DNA from: Massilia sp. Root351
GTDB lineage: Bacteria; Pseudomonadota; Gammaproteobacteria; Burkholderiales; Burkholderiaceae_D
Length of the DNA: 64,000 bases
Assembly (NCBI RefSeq): GCF_001425045.1
Contig: NZ_LMDJ01000031.1
Span: 187,768 to 251,767, forward strand
Reading direction: 5' to 3'
Part shown: in pieces, positions 8,887 to 18,418 of the stretch
How positions within the stretch are numbered: position 1 is the first letter of the stretch
Layout of the letters: every line of letters starts with the position of its first letter
Program-made: the position numbers and the translations under genes
The notes under the pieces: model-generated
What the model was told of the DNA's origin: nothing
Database searches by the model: none
What the model saw: only the letters and a program-made list of their open reading frames with translations

Positions 8887-9693
8887 ATGCGCACTTCCCG
8901 ATCCTCTTTGAAACTGGCGGCGGCCTCCCTGTTGCTGGCGGCCGCTGCCGCAGCCGCGCCTGCGGGCGCCCACGCGGCCGACCTGCTGGAGACCGTCAAG
9001 GCGCGCGGCGCCATCAAAGTGGCGCTGGAAGGCACGTATCCGCCGTTTAACTACAAGGACCAGAAAAGCGGCGAACTGGCCGGTTTCGACGTCGACGTGG
9101 CCAAGCTGCTGGCCGCCAAGCTGGGCGTGAAGACCGAGTTCGTCACCTCGGAGTGGGCCAGCATCCTGGCCGGCCTGCAGGCCGGCAAGTACGACGTCAT
9201 CGTGTCGCAGGTGACGGTCAACCCGAAGCGCGAGCAGGCCTTCGATTTCTCGGCGCCCTATGAGTATTCGATGCCGCAGCTGGTGGTGCGCAAGGACGAG
9301 AAGGCGCAGTACAGCACGCTGGCCGACCTGAAGGGCAAGCGCCTGGGCGTGGGGCAGGGCAGCGTGTACGAGCAGCAGGCCAAGGCCGTGCCCGGCATCG
9401 AGGTGCGCAGCTACCCGGCCGCGCCGGAGAACCTGCGCGACCTGGCCGTGGGCCGGGTCGACGCCGCGCTGAACGACAGCCTGATGACAGCGTATCTGCT
9501 GAAGACGTCGGACCTGCCGATCAAGGCCGGCGCCAAGGTCGGCAAGGTGGAAAAAGTGGCGGCCGCCTTCAAGAAGGGCAACCCGCAGTTCAAGGCCGCG
9601 ATCGACAAGGCGCTGGCCGAGGCCGCCGCCGACGGCAGCCTGAAAGCCATTTCGGTGAAATGGTTCGGGGTGGACGTCAGCAAGGCGCCGTAA
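8887..9693 (+). CDS. Polar amino-acid ABC transporter substrate-binding protein
   Basis: 268 residues with a long Ala-rich Sec signal peptide ending in AHA. The SBP_bac_3 fold is evident: GAIKVALEGTYPPFNYKD, LAGFDVDVAKLLAAKLG, PKREQAFDFSAPYEYS, LKGKRLGVGQGS and AVGRVDAALND. This family binds amino acids such as cystine, histidine, arginine or glutamine; the ligand cannot be read from the sequence. The ATG at 8887 opens the signal peptide directly. The permease gene follows three bases after the stop, but no ATPase gene is adjacent. Confidence 0.9.
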   Translation: MRTSRSSLKLAAASLLLAAAAAAAPAGAHAADLLETVKARGAIKVALEGTYPPFNYKDQKSGELAGFDVDVAKLLAAKLGVKTEFVTSEWASILAGLQAGKYDVIVSQVTVNPKREQAFDFSAPYEYSMPQLVVRKDEKAQYSTLADLKGKRLGVGQGSVYEQQAKAVPGIEVRSYPAAPENLRDLAVGRVDAALNDSLMTAYLLKTSDLPIKAGAKVGKVEKVAAAFKKGNPQFKAAIDKALAEAAADGSLKAISVKWFGVDVSKAP

Positions 9694-9696
9694 GCG

Positions 9697-10365
9697 ATGG
9701 GGCTGCAGGAATTGCAGGAGCTGTTCCGCGAAGCGGGGCCGGTGATGCTGACCGGCGCCGGCTACACGCTGGCGTACGCGGTGGCCGCCATGCTGGGCGG
9801 CCTGCTGCTCGGTTTCCCCACCGCCGTGGCGCGCATCCTGCCGTGGAAGCTGCTGGCCTGGCCGGCCGGGCTGTATGTCAGCGTGATGCGCGGCACGCCG
9901 CTGCTGGTGCAAATGTTCGTCATCTATTACGGCCTGCCCAGCGTGGGTATCGAATTCACGCCGGTCACGGCCGGCATCCTGGCGCTGAGCCTGAACGCCG
10001 GCGCCTACCTGTCCGAGAGCCTGCGCGGCGCCATCCAGAGCGTGGCGCGCGGCCAGTGGTGGGCCAGCTACAGCCTGGGCCTGGGCTATTGGCGCACCTT
10101 GTACCACGTGGTGCTGCCGCAGGCGCTGCGGGTGGCGGTGCCGTCCATGAGCAACACCTTGATCAGCCTGATCAAGGACACCTCGCTGGTGTCGGTCATC
10201 ACCATGACCGAGCTGATGCTCACCACCAAGGAACTGATCGCCACCACCTTCCAGCCGCTGCCGCTGTACCTGGCGGCGGCGGCCATCTACTGGCTGCTCA
10301 GCCTGGGCTTTGAAACGCTGCAGCGGCGCGCCGAGCGGCACCTGAACCGGGCCCACGCACGCTAG
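9697..10365 (+). CDS. Amino-acid ABC transporter permease
   Basis: 222-residue inner-membrane permease of the HisM/ArtQ/TcyB family. The N-terminal signature is GAGYTLAYAVAAMLGG and YVSVMRGTPLLVQMF; the EAA loop that docks on the ATPase is GQWWASYSLGLGYWRTLYHVVLPQALR. About five hydrophobic segments are visible. It follows the binding-protein gene by three bases in one operon. The matching ATP-binding subunit must be encoded elsewhere or shared. Confidence 0.9.
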   Translation: MGLQELQELFREAGPVMLTGAGYTLAYAVAAMLGGLLLGFPTAVARILPWKLLAWPAGLYVSVMRGTPLLVQMFVIYYGLPSVGIEFTPVTAGILALSLNAGAYLSESLRGAIQSVARGQWWASYSLGLGYWRTLYHVVLPQALRVAVPSMSNTLISLIKDTSLVSVITMTELMLTTKELIATTFQPLPLYLAAAAIYWLLSLGFETLQRRAERHLNRAHAR

Positions 10366-10369
10366 GCCG

Positions 10370-10388
10370 GGCGGCGCCTGGCGCCGCC
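10370..10388 (+). terminator. GC-rich hairpin after the ABC permease gene
   Basis: GGCGGCGC-CTG-GCGCCGCC forms an 8-bp stem with a 3-base loop five bases after the permease stop. No T-run follows, so it is a weak or Rho-assisted terminator candidate, or only mRNA-stabilising. Confidence 0.35.
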
Positions 10389-10468
10389 GGACGCTCGACA
10401 TTGCAAATGAGACATGCTAGTCTAGAATCGCGTTCGGCCACTGCCTGGCCATTGCGACCAAGGGTGAC

Positions 10469-12718
10469 ATGGATAAGGATATGCAAGCTCCCACCGCCGG
10501 GGGCGCCGAAGCCGCGCCGGCCGCCGGCGCGCCGCCGGGCGGCCTGGCCGGTTTGCACGCGCCGGCGTGGCATGCCTTGCCCGCGCTGGCCTCGCTGGCG
10601 GTGCAGCCGGCCGGCGGCGCCCAGTTAGGCGCGGACGAACTGGCGCTGAGCCCGGAACGCCTGCGCTACGAGCAGGAGCAGGGCTATTTCAACGACATCT
10701 ATCTGCTGGCCCCGGTGGGCTATTTCGTGCTGGCGTTCGACACCACCGTGCTGCAGATGAACCTGGTGGGCGCCGACCTGCTGGGCCTGCCGCGCAACAA
10801 TCCCGCCCGGGTCAAGTTCCGCCACTTCGTGGCGCCGCGCTTCATGGCCGATTTCGACGCCTTCGTGCAAAGCGCGCTCAATACCAGCGCGGTGCAGCGC
10901 TGCGACCTGCAGATGACGCGCGGCCGGCCAGGCGAACAGGGCTATCCGGTCACGCTGCGCGCCAGCGCCGACGGCAGCGGCCAGGCGTTCCGGGTGGTGC
11001 TGGAACTGGCCGAAGGCAAGCTGGCCGCGCTCGAGCACAGCGAGGAGCGCTTCCGCCGCATCGTGCACAGCGCCGACGAGGGCATCTGGGAGATCGACGC
11101 GCAGTCGCGCACCTCCTTCGTCAATCCCAAGATGGCCAGCATGCTGGGCTACGCCATCGAAGACATGGTCGATCGGCCGCTGATGGCCTTTATGGACGAC
11201 GAGGGCCGCGCCATCCTCGAGCGCAACATCGCGCAGCGCCAGCAGGGCCTGCGCGAGCGCCACGAGTTCAAGTTCCTCCGCAGCGATGGCGCGCCGCTGT
11301 GGGCCACCCTGGCCACCAACCCCATCTTCGACGCCGAGGGCGGCTACCTGGGCGCGCTGGCGCTGGTGACCGACATTTCCGAGCGCAAGCAGTCGTCCGA
11401 CCTGATCTGGCAGCAGGCCAACTTCGACGCCCTCACGGCGCTGCCCAACCGCCACATGTTCCAGGACCGGCTGGGCCAGGAAATCAAGAAGGCCAGGCGC
11501 GAAGGCATGCAGCTGGCGCTGCTGTTCATCGACCTGGACCAGTTCAAGCAGGTCAACGACAGCCTGGGCCATGACAAGGGCGACGCGCTGCTGGTGCAGG
11601 CGGCGGCCCGCATCGCCGGCTGCGTGCGCGCCTCGGACACGCTGGCGCGCCTGGGCGGGGACGAATTCACCGTGATCCTGGCCGGGCTGGAGCAGCTGGC
11701 CAGCGTGGAGCGGGTGGCGCAGGAGATCGTCCGCGCGCTGGGCGAGCCGTTCGAGCTGGACGGCGACAGCGGCGTGGTGTCGGCCAGCGTCGGCATCGCC
11801 TGCTACCCGGCCGACGCGCAGGCGCCGCAGGAGCTGCTCAAGCATGCCGACCAGGCCATGTACGCGGCCAAGCAGGCCGGCCGCAGCCGCTACCACTATT
11901 TCACCCAGGACCTGCAGCTGGCCGCGCAGCAGCGCCAACGGCTGGCGGCCGACTTGCGCGGCGCGCTGGCGGCGGCGCAGTTCGAGCTGGTGTACCAGCC
12001 CATCGTCAACCTGGCCAGCGGCGCCATCGAGCGCGCCGAGGCGCTGCTGCGCTGGCGCCATCCGCAGCGCGGGCTGCTGCAGCCGGACGCTTTTATCGCC
12101 CAGGCCGAGCACAGCGGCCTGATGGGTGAAATCGGCGACTGGGTGTTCCGCCGCGCGGCCGACCAGGCGCGCCAGTGGCAGGATCAGCTGGGGCGGCCGT
12201 TCCAGATCAGCGTGAACCAGTCGCCGGGGCAGCTGCGCGGCGACCCCGGCTGGTCCGAGGGCTGGCCGGCCTATGTGGCGGCGCTGCAGCTGGCGCCGCG
12301 CAGCATTGTCATCGATGTCACCGAGGGCATCTTGCTGGACGGCGCGGCCGAGGTGCTGCGGCGCCTGCGCAGCTACCGCGCCATGGGCCTGCAGGTGGCG
12401 CTGGACGACTTCGGCACCGGCTACGCGTCGCTGACCCACCTGAAGAAGTTCGACATCGATTTCCTCAAGCTGGACCGGGTGTTCGTGCAGGACATGGCGG
12501 GCGACTCGGGCGACCTGGCGCTGTGCGAGGCCATCATCGTGATGGCGCACAAGCTGGGGCTGAAGGTGGTGGCCGAAGGGGTGGAAACGGCAGCCCAGCA
12601 CGCGCTGCTGGTGCAGGCCGGCTGCGACTATGCGCAAGGCTATGTGTTCGCGCACGCGCTGGCGCCGGACGCGTTGATCGCGCTGGCGCGGCGCGGCACG
12701 GCGCTGCCGGAACGGTAG
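10469..12718 (+). CDS. PAS-GGDEF-EAL cyclic-di-GMP enzyme
   Basis: 749 residues, cytoplasmic, no clear transmembrane segment. Order: a PAS-like region at about 70-180 (VGYFVLAFDTT), a second PAS at about 190-310 (ERFRRIVHSADEGIWEID), GGDEF at about 315-480 with intact RLGGDEFTV, and EAL at about 495-745 with EALLRWRHP, DDFGTGYASL, FLKLDRVFV and AEGVET. Both active sites look complete, so it could make diguanylate cyclase and phosphodiesterase activities. It is convergent with the flagellar locus with only eight bases between, so a role in motility or biofilm switching is plausible but inferred. The start at 10469 is chosen for the open frame; ATG 10481 is possible. Confidence 0.9.
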   Translation: MDKDMQAPTAGGAEAAPAAGAPPGGLAGLHAPAWHALPALASLAVQPAGGAQLGADELALSPERLRYEQEQGYFNDIYLLAPVGYFVLAFDTTVLQMNLVGADLLGLPRNNPARVKFRHFVAPRFMADFDAFVQSALNTSAVQRCDLQMTRGRPGEQGYPVTLRASADGSGQAFRVVLELAEGKLAALEHSEERFRRIVHSADEGIWEIDAQSRTSFVNPKMASMLGYAIEDMVDRPLMAFMDDEGRAILERNIAQRQQGLRERHEFKFLRSDGAPLWATLATNPIFDAEGGYLGALALVTDISERKQSSDLIWQQANFDALTALPNRHMFQDRLGQEIKKARREGMQLALLFIDLDQFKQVNDSLGHDKGDALLVQAAARIAGCVRASDTLARLGGDEFTVILAGLEQLASVERVAQEIVRALGEPFELDGDSGVVSASVGIACYPADAQAPQELLKHADQAMYAAKQAGRSRYHYFTQDLQLAAQQRQRLAADLRGALAAAQFELVYQPIVNLASGAIERAEALLRWRHPQRGLLQPDAFIAQAEHSGLMGEIGDWVFRRAADQARQWQDQLGRPFQISVNQSPGQLRGDPGWSEGWPAYVAALQLAPRSIVIDVTEGILLDGAAEVLRRLRSYRAMGLQVALDDFGTGYASLTHLKKFDIDFLKLDRVFVQDMAGDSGDLALCEAIIVMAHKLGLKVVAEGVETAAQHALLVQAGCDYAQGYVFAHALAPDALIALARRGTALPER

Positions 12719-12726
12719 GGGGCGGC

Positions 12727-13758
12727 TTAGCGCAGGCCCAGCAGGGCCATCACGCGTTCGCGGTTGATGCCGGTCAGCGCCGAGGTCAGGCTCAGCAGGG
12801 AAGCGTAGCTGGGCTCGTTGGCCGCCACCACGAAGTTCTGCGCCGCCTGGTCCATGCCGGCCGCGCTCACTTGCGGCATGGCCGACGCGGCGCGCGCGCT
12901 GGCGTCGCTCAGGGCCAGGTTGACCTTGGCCAGCGCCGCTTCCACATGGCTCAGCGCCTGGATCACCTGGCTCAAGGTCTGGCGGATCGCTTCGGCGTCG
13001 CTGGTGCTCCAGGTTTCCGGCGCGATGGCCGGCGCTTCCGGCTCGGCGCGCACGCGGTGCAGCTGGCCGGTGGGGAAGCGGATGCCGCCGCCCTGGATGG
13101 CCATGGTGTCGCGCACGCTGGCCCAGGCCGACTCGGGCACGGCGAATTCGAGGTCGCCATTGTCGCCCAGGCCGACGCTGATGTTGACCGGCACCAGCGC
13201 CTGGTTGAAGCGCTGCACGATTTCCTGGTCCGACAGGCCCGGCTCCAGCGCCACCGAGCGCAGCCCGGCGGCGCCGCCGCCGACCGCGATGGCCAGCGTT
13301 TCGCGCGCGCCGCTGCGCAGGTTGGCCATATTCATGCCGCGCACCTTGAAGCGCTGCAGGGACTGGCTGGCGTTGTAGCCGAGCTGGCTGTCCAGCGTGC
13401 CTCCCGAGGCGTCCTGGCGGTTGCGCCAGGTGTCGTTGAACTGGCGCACGCGCGCCTCCACCTGGCCGTCGCGGCCGGCGCGGCTGGCCAGCTTGGCGCT
13501 CAGCTCGGCTTTCAGCATGCGCAGCTGGGCCGCGCTCTGCTCCAGGAAGTCGACCGCCTGCTGGGCGCCCGAGATGTCGCTCTGCAGCGGACCGTCCCAG
13601 TTGCTCACGCCGCGCCGCGCCACCGGCGCGGGCGCACCGGCCGCACCGGCTTCAGGCGTGCCTACCGGCGCCGCCAGCCTGGTCTCGTCGACCTTGCCGG
13701 TGGAGCTGGTATTGCCGGCGGCGAGGCCGCTGGAACTGGGGCGTGGAGCGATTTGCAT
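12727..13758 (-). CDS. Flagellar-locus protein of unknown function, LafW-like position
   Basis: 343 residues, no signal peptide, Gly/Ala/Pro-rich start. A helical stretch (about 60-110) precedes a compact middle region (FKVRGMNMANL, ETLAIAVGGG, GGGIRFPTGQ). The end is helical again and finishes with FVVAANEPSYASLLSLTSAL and RVMALLGLR, which recalls flagellin and hook-associated protein C-termini. It follows flgL by 19 bases as the last gene of the flg operon. In lateral (Flag-2) clusters this slot holds lafW, a putative hook-associated protein. Family not firmly recognised; the flagellar role is inferred from context and the flagellin-like ends. Confidence 0.5.
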   Translation of the reverse strand: MQIAPRPSSSGLAAGNTSSTGKVDETRLAAPVGTPEAGAAGAPAPVARRGVSNWDGPLQSDISGAQQAVDFLEQSAAQLRMLKAELSAKLASRAGRDGQVEARVRQFNDTWRNRQDASGGTLDSQLGYNASQSLQRFKVRGMNMANLRSGARETLAIAVGGGAAGLRSVALEPGLSDQEIVQRFNQALVPVNISVGLGDNGDLEFAVPESAWASVRDTMAIQGGGIRFPTGQLHRVRAEPEAPAIAPETWSTSDAEAIRQTLSQVIQALSHVEAALAKVNLALSDASARAASAMPQVSAAGMDQAAQNFVVAANEPSYASLLSLTSALTGINRERVMALLGLR

Positions 13759-13777
13759 GCGGAGTGGACGGCGTCAG

Positions 13778-14692
13778 TTAGAGTACGTTAAACAGCGACA
13801 GGTTGCTGACCTTGGCATACGCCTTGTAAGTGGATTGTAACGCAACCGTATAACCGTTCAACTCGGTTGCCGCCAGGCCGTAGTCCAGCTTGCCGATATC
13901 GGTCAGCGCCATCTGGTTCGACAGGCTGACGTTGGTGTGGTTGTCGTACAGCGTGGCCAGGATGTTCTGGGCGCCGCCGAAGGTGGCGATCTTGCCCGAC
14001 ACCAGGGTCAGGCCGTCGTCCGAGCCGGTCAGGGCGCTGCTCAGCAGCGCGCGGAAGGCCGGGTCGTTGGGCGTCACGCCCGGCACCGTCAGGCCGTCCA
14101 GCACCGCGTCGATCTGGTTCAGGTACACTTCCAGGCCCTGGGCGTCGACGTTGGCGGTCTGCGAGATGCCGTTGCCCACCACCACCTGCTGCTTGCCGTT
14201 GTTGCCGGTGAAAGTGTAGCGCGCGCCGGCCGCGGCGGCCGCGTCGTAGCTCACCGACGGCGTGCTGGTGAGCGTGCCGGAGAAGATGTAGCGGCCTTCC
14301 TGGTCCTTGGTGTTGGCGCTGTACAGGATGCTCTCGCGGATCGATTCGAGCGAGGTCACCATGGACTGCAGGTCGTCGGCCGTGGTGCTGCCGCCGTCCA
14401 GCGCCCACACGAACAGGTCGCGCGCGTCGTTGATGTCGCGCACCACGCTGCTCAGGTAGGTTTCGTTCTTTTGCAGGCGGATCTGCACCGCGTCGATATT
14501 CTCGCGGTACTGGCCGACGATGGCTTCCTCGCGGTTCAGGCGCGAAATGCGCACGTTCGAGACCGGGTCGTCGGACGGCACCTGGATGCGCGAGCCCGAC
14601 GCCATCTGCTGCGACAGGCGGGTCAGCGCGTCCTGATTCATCATCAGCGAGCGGTTCATCGTGGCTTGCGATTGGGAAGTGGCGATGCGCAT
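13778..14692 (-). CDS. flgL: FlgL, hook-filament junction protein (HAP3)
   Basis: 304 residues, flagellin-like. The N-terminus has SQMASGSRIQVPSDDPV and ISRLNREEAIVGQYREN, typical of FlgL; the C-terminus is a helix ending KAYAKVSNLSLFNVL. It is exported without a cleaved signal and sits between FlgK and the flagellin or cap. It follows flgK by ten bases. Length is close to the usual ~310. Confidence 0.93.
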   Translation of the reverse strand: MRIATSQSQATMNRSLMMNQDALTRLSQQMASGSRIQVPSDDPVSNVRISRLNREEAIVGQYRENIDAVQIRLQKNETYLSSVVRDINDARDLFVWALDGGSTTADDLQSMVTSLESIRESILYSANTKDQEGRYIFSGTLTSTPSVSYDAAAAAGARYTFTGNNGKQQVVVGNGISQTANVDAQGLEVYLNQIDAVLDGLTVPGVTPNDPAFRALLSSALTGSDDGLTLVSGKIATFGGAQNILATLYDNHTNVSLSNQMALTDIGKLDYGLAATELNGYTVALQSTYKAYAKVSNLSLFNVL

Positions 14693-14702
14693 GGCGATCC
14701 TC

Positions 14703-16073
14703 TTAGTTGAACATCGCCAGCGTGGCGTCGAACAGGCTGTTGGCCACGGCGATCACTTTCATGTTCGCCTGGTACATATTCTGGAATTCCACCAGGTTGA
14801 TTGCTTCCTCGTCCTGGTTTACGCCACTGGTCGATTTCCAGTCATCCTCGGCCTGCTGGCGGATGGTGGTGGCCGTTTTCAGCAGCGCCTGGTTCTGCTG
14901 GCTGTCGATGCCCAGCTTGCCCACCAGCTGGGTGTCGGCGTCGCCCAGCAGCACCGAGCCGACCGAGGTCAGCGTCACGGGCTGGTTCTTGATGCCGATC
15001 AGCAGCTGCAGGTTGGCGTTGTCGCCCGGCGTGCCGTCGGCCGAGAAGGCCAGGTCGGCGGCCAGGAAGGCGGGGTCGATCTGCAGCATGCCGGTGGTGC
15101 TGGCCGCGTCGAAGGTAAACAGCGGCTTGCCGGGATTGCCGGCCGAGTCGAAGCCGAGGCCGAGCTGGGTGTTGATCTTGTCGGCCATCTGCGAGGCCAT
15201 GTCCTGGATCGACTTTTGCAGCGGCTCCAGCACGTTCTTGTCGTAGGCCGACAAGCCGCCCATCTGGCCGCCCACCTTGGTGTCGTCGAGCTGGAACTTG
15301 GACTGGGCGAAGGTCAGCGTCAGCACCGGGCTGCCGCTGGTGCTGTCGATGGCGATGGTGCTGGCCAGGTTGCCCACCACCAGCGGCTGGCCGCTGCGCA
15401 GCGACACGCTGCGCGAGCCGTCCGGCTGGTCGATCACCTCGATTGCCGCCATCGAGGCCAGCTGGTCGATCGCCATGTCGCGCTCGTCGATCAGGGCCGA
15501 CACATTGGTGCCGGTGGCCGAGGCGCCGGTGATGCGCGCGTTCAGGGCGGCGATGCCGGCCATGCTCTGGTTCATCGACGGCATCAGCGCGTCGCGCTGC
15601 TGGCGCACCGACAGGCGCTGGTTGGCCGTCACGTTGTAAATGCTGTTGAAGTGCTGCGACATGGAATTGGCCGCCGTCACCACCGCCTGGCGCAGCGGGG
15701 TCGAGGTCGGATCCACGCCGGCCGCGTTAAGGGCCTTGAAGAACTCGTCGACGCCGTTGCTCAGGCCGGACTTGTCGTCGCCCATCACGCGTTCGATCTG
15801 CGACAGGTAGGGCTGGGTCTGGCTGTGGGCGCCCAGGTCGGACGCCGCGCGCCACATCTGCTGGCTCTTGTAGGAATCGGAGAAACGCAGCAGGCCGCCG
15901 ATTTCCACGCCGTTGCCGGCCTGTTTGGAACCGAGGCCGGGCGCCATGGCGTTGAGCAGCACACCCTGGCGGGTATAGCCCTTGGTTTGCAGATTGGCAA
16001 GGTTCTGGCTGGTGGTGTGGATCGCCGCTTGGGCTGCGTTCGAACCGGACAGCGCGTTGCTGAGTATGCTCAT
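14703..16073 (-). CDS. flgK: FlgK, hook-associated protein 1
   Basis: 456 residues, shorter than the ~550 of Salmonella FlgK, with a reduced middle domain. The N-terminus (SILSNALSGSNAAQAAIHTT, then NLANLQTKGYTRQ) carries the rod/hook NLAN-x-x-T-x-GYTRQ signature. The C-terminus has DEEAINLVEFQNMYQANMKV, matching the axial-protein helix. It joins the hook to FlgL. It is followed by flgL and preceded by the rod-type flgJ after about 95 bases. Confidence 0.93.
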   Translation of the reverse strand: MSILSNALSGSNAAQAAIHTTSQNLANLQTKGYTRQGVLLNAMAPGLGSKQAGNGVEIGGLLRFSDSYKSQQMWRAASDLGAHSQTQPYLSQIERVMGDDKSGLSNGVDEFFKALNAAGVDPTSTPLRQAVVTAANSMSQHFNSIYNVTANQRLSVRQQRDALMPSMNQSMAGIAALNARITGASATGTNVSALIDERDMAIDQLASMAAIEVIDQPDGSRSVSLRSGQPLVVGNLASTIAIDSTSGSPVLTLTFAQSKFQLDDTKVGGQMGGLSAYDKNVLEPLQKSIQDMASQMADKINTQLGLGFDSAGNPGKPLFTFDAASTTGMLQIDPAFLAADLAFSADGTPGDNANLQLLIGIKNQPVTLTSVGSVLLGDADTQLVGKLGIDSQQNQALLKTATTIRQQAEDDWKSTSGVNQDEEAINLVEFQNMYQANMKVIAVANSLFDATLAMFN

Positions 16074-16169
16074 TGGTGCTGGTCTTTCCTGGTGTAGGCG
16101 GGGACCAGTTGCTTTAAAGCATCTTCACTGGTCCGTTAACTGATAAAGGCGACCACTTTCCGCGCCGCA

Positions 16170-16595
16170 TTAAATGGTTTTGGCTTTATTTGCCGGCGCC
16201 AGCGGCATCGGCGTGCCCGGCAGCTGCGGCGCCACCGGCGCGGCCGCAGGCAGCAGCTGGCGCAGGATGGCGTCGGCCACGCCGAAGGCGCGCTGGCCGG
16301 CCATCTGGTCGGCCACCAGGTTGTCGGCCATGTCCAGCATGTCGCGGTTGATGCTGTCCTTGCGCTCCTCGTCCTTCAGCGCCTCGGTCGAGGTGCGCAT
16401 GCGGTGCAGCATGTCGCCGATGAAGAACGATTCGAACTTGACGGCCGCCTCGGTGGCCTTGGCGCGGTAATGGGCGTCGGCCGGGTCGGCCGGGGCGGCC
16501 TCGGCCGCCGGCGCCGACAGCGCGGGGCGGGTGGCCGGGCCGATGTCGAGCTGGCGCGGCAGGATGGGGGCGAGGTTGGGCGTGAGGCGGTCCAT
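16170..16595 (-). CDS. flgJ: FlgJ N-terminal rod-cap domain protein
   Basis: 141 residues covering only the rod-binding half of FlgJ: AAVKFESFFIGDMLHRMR, then DMLDMADNLVADQMAGQRAFGVADAI. Salmonella FlgJ is about 310 residues with a C-terminal glucosaminidase; that half is absent here and a separate hydrolase gene lies at 23593-24372. The ATG at 16595 is 11 bases after the flgI stop. It assembles the rod in the periplasm. Confidence 0.85.
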   Translation of the reverse strand: MDRLTPNLAPILPRQLDIGPATRPALSAPAAEAAPADPADAHYRAKATEAAVKFESFFIGDMLHRMRTSTEALKDEERKDSINRDMLDMADNLVADQMAGQRAFGVADAILRQLLPAAAPVAPQLPGTPMPLAPANKAKTI

Positions 16596-16606
16596 GGTGC
16601 TTTCCG

Positions 16607-17746
16607 TTAGATGACGACCAGTTCGCCTTCGATGGCGCCGGCCTGGTCCAGCGCCTGCAGGATGGCCATGATGTCGTCCGGCGAGGCGCCCAGCGCATTG
16701 ACGGTGTCGATGATGGTTTGCAGCTTGGCGCCGGCCGGCCACTTGAACATCTGGCCCGAGCCCTGGTCCACGCTGACGGCCGACTGCGGCGTGACCTGGG
16801 TGCTGCCCTGGGCGAAGGCGTTCGGCTGGCTGACCTTGCTGCTTTCCGAAATCACTACCTTCAGCGAACCGTGCGTGACGGCGGCGGCGCGCACGCGCAG
16901 GCCGTCGGCGATCACCACGGTGCCGGTGCGCGAGTTGAACACCACTTTCGGGTTGTTGTCGCCCACTTCGATGGCCAGGCTTTCCAGCTTGGCCATGAAG
17001 GCCACGCGCTGGGTCGGGTTTTCCGGCGCTACCACGTCCACGCTGGTGGCGTCGGTGGTGCTGGCGATCTCGCCGAATTTCCTGTTGATCGACTCCACGA
17101 TGTTGGTGGCGGTCTGGAAATGCGGATGGCGCAGCGACAGGCGCACGGTCGGCCTGGTGGCGAAGTCGGTGGCGATCTCGCGCTCGATGGTGGCGCCGTT
17201 CGGCACCCGGCCCGAGGTGGGGGTGTTGACCGTCACCGACGAGCCGCTCTTGCCGGCGGCCGACAGGCCGCCCACCACCACGTTGCCCTGGGCCAGCGCG
17301 TAGACTTCATTGTCGGCCGCGCGCAGCGGCGTGAGCAGCAGGGCGCCGCCGCGCAGGCTCTTGGCGTCGCCCAGCGAGGACACCGTGATGTCGATCGCCT
17401 GGCCGCGCCGGTAGCCGGGCGGGAACACCGCGCTGACCATGACGGTGGCCACGTTCTTGCTCTTGGCGTCGGTGCCGTCCGGCACCTTGACGCCGAACTG
17501 CTTGAGCATATTGATCACGGACTGGCTGGAGAACTTGACCTGGGTCGAGTCGCCGCTGCCGTTCAGGCCCACCACCAGGCCGTAGCCCACCAGCGGGTTC
17601 TCGCGCACGCCTTCGATGCTGACCAGGTTGCGCAGGGTTTGCGCGGCCTGGGCCTGCAGGGGCAGTGCGCTCAGCAGCGCGGCGCAGGCGAAGGCGAGGG
17701 CGGCGCCGGCGGAAAGGAAAGGAGTGCGGACAGGAGTGCGGCGCAT
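16607..17746 (-). CDS. flgI: FlgI, flagellar P-ring protein
   Basis: 379 residues with a Sec signal peptide (hydrophobic core ending LQAQAA). The FlgI hallmark VGYGLVVGLNGSGD follows LRNLVSIEGVRENPL; later PPGYRRGQAIDITVSSLGDA and a C-terminal ALDQAGAIEGELVVI. It forms the periplasmic ring around the rod with FlgA as its chaperone. Spacing from flgH is nine bases. Confidence 0.96.
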   Translation of the reverse strand: MRRTPVRTPFLSAGAALAFACAALLSALPLQAQAAQTLRNLVSIEGVRENPLVGYGLVVGLNGSGDSTQVKFSSQSVINMLKQFGVKVPDGTDAKSKNVATVMVSAVFPPGYRRGQAIDITVSSLGDAKSLRGGALLLTPLRAADNEVYALAQGNVVVGGLSAAGKSGSSVTVNTPTSGRVPNGATIEREIATDFATRPTVRLSLRHPHFQTATNIVESINRKFGEIASTTDATSVDVVAPENPTQRVAFMAKLESLAIEVGDNNPKVVFNSRTGTVVIADGLRVRAAAVTHGSLKVVISESSKVSQPNAFAQGSTQVTPQSAVSVDQGSGQMFKWPAGAKLQTIIDTVNALGASPDDIMAILQALDQAGAIEGELVVI

Positions 17747-17755
17747 GGTGCCACC

Positions 17756-18418
17756 TTAGAAAGGCATGTAGGGACTGGCGAAAAAGCGCGTCAGCCAGCC
17801 GGGGGAATTGGCGTCGGCCAGCGTGCCCTGGCCGGAATAGGCGATGCGGGCGTTGGCGATGCGCAGCGAGGAGACGCGGTTGTCGGCGTCGATGTCGGCT
17901 GCGCGCACATAGCCGCGCAGGCGCACGAATTCCTCGCCCTGGTTCAGGGTCAGCATTTTTTCACCGGCCAGGCGCAGCAGGCCGTTCGGCATGACTTCCT
18001 GCACGATCACGGTGATGGCGCCGGACAGCGCGTTCTGCTGGGTGCTGGTGGCGTCGCCCTCGAAGGAGCGGCCCGCGTTCAGGTCGATGCCCGCTTTCGG
18101 GTAGGTCTTGCCCAGCAGGCTGGGCGCGGCCACGTTGATGCCGGAATCCTTCTTGAAGGAGGTGCCGGCGCTCTTCGAGGCCTGGGTGGTTTCTTCCAGC
18201 AGCACGGTGACCACGTCGCCGACGCGGAAGGCGCGGCTGTCCGAGGTCAGCGACAGGCCGGCGTCGGCGGCGTAGACGCCGCCCGCGGTGCCGCGCGGCG
18301 CGGCCGAGCGCGCCATGGTGGGCGCGTCGTCGAAGGGGCCCGGCCGGACCACAGGCGGCTGGACGACGGCGCAGCCGCCGAGCAGCAGCGCCAGGGCGGC
18401 GGGCAGGGCGGTTTTCAT
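17756..18418 (-). CDS. flgH: FlgH, flagellar L-ring lipoprotein
   Basis: 220 residues. Lipoprotein signal with lipobox LLLGGC near residue 16. FlgH features: FRVGDVVTVLLEETTQASKSAGT, then RLAGEKMLTLNQGEEFVRLRGYVR, and the conserved end WLTRFFASPYMPF. It makes the outer-membrane ring. Its ATG overlaps the flgG stop by one base. Confidence 0.96.
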   Translation of the reverse strand: MKTALPAALALLLGGCAVVQPPVVRPGPFDDAPTMARSAAPRGTAGGVYAADAGLSLTSDSRAFRVGDVVTVLLEETTQASKSAGTSFKKDSGINVAAPSLLGKTYPKAGIDLNAGRSFEGDATSTQQNALSGAITVIVQEVMPNGLLRLAGEKMLTLNQGEEFVRLRGYVRAADIDADNRVSSLRIANARIAYSGQGTLADANSPGWLTRFFASPYMPF

